From positions 1 through 6,026 of the forward strand of contig JALHPH010000109.1 in assembly GCA_022842565.1 (NCBI GenBank): a stretch of 6,026 nucleotides of DNA. The letters are read 5' to 3'. Origin of the DNA: Fimbriimonadaceae bacterium. Lineage in GTDB: Bacteria > Armatimonadota > Fimbriimonadia > Fimbriimonadales > Fimbriimonadaceae. Positions 6,016 to 6,026 of this stretch are shown here, piece after piece. Under the pieces are notes generated by a model, which saw only the letters and a program-made list of their open reading frames with translations, was not told the origin of the DNA and made no database searches. Numbering within the stretch: position 1 is the stretch's first letter; every line of letters starts with the position of its first letter. The position numbers and the translations under genes were made by a program.

Positions 6016-6026
6016 TTCCCTTACCC

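Noticed and set aside
1..6026. Defence system, prophage or mobile island
   Set aside because: All genes belong to housekeeping or regulatory families, composition looks even throughout, and no integrase, transposase, terminal repeats or array was found.

Overview
This 6,026-base window is a compact, gene-dense stretch of bacterial chromosome, roughly 58-60% GC by eye, with almost no intergenic DNA. I see no mobile elements, tRNA, rRNA, CRISPR arrays, phage genes or toxin-antitoxin genes. The C-terminal half of an apolipoprotein N-acyltransferase (Lnt) implies an envelope that makes acylated lipoproteins, most likely a Gram-negative-type (diderm) bacterium. A Ycf46-type AAA+ ATPase, a Bacillus-like long NadA with a C-P-C motif and a PilZ protein do not fix the phylum. 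A little-studied diderm lineage such as Armatimonadota would fit, but that is a weak guess.

Layout, left to right. Positions 1-945 (+) hold the end of lnt, cut by the window edge. After 11 bases comes a 510-residue Ycf46-like AAA+ ATPase (957-2489, +), probably in the same transcript. It runs tail to tail into a corA-type divalent-cation channel (2486-3511, -), and the two stop codons share one CTAG. corA is divergent from nadA (3551-4642, +), with only 39 bases between the start codons. nadA overlaps a Nudix hydrolase gene (4639-5061, +) by ATGA. An 84-base gap with a good extended -10 promoter precedes an A-type Fe-S carrier of the ErpA/IscA/HesB family (5146-5529, +), which has an unusual Gly/Cys-rich tail. 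A strong bidirectional terminator hairpin separates it from a convergent single-domain PilZ gene (5608-5979, -) near the right edge.

How the genes may work together: NadA is a [4Fe-4S] enzyme of NAD biosynthesis. The Nudix gene coupled to it may act on a nucleotide diphosphate derivative, and the downstream A-type carrier could supply Fe-S clusters to NadA. That functional grouping is inference. The rest looks like ordinary housekeeping genes packed together, and I see no convincing undescribed multi-gene system. The points most worth a second look are the 39-base divergent region with a predicted leaderless corA promoter, the direct repeats at the Fe-S carrier promoter, the CGSC tail of that carrier, and the conserved-looking lnt/ycf46 pairing.
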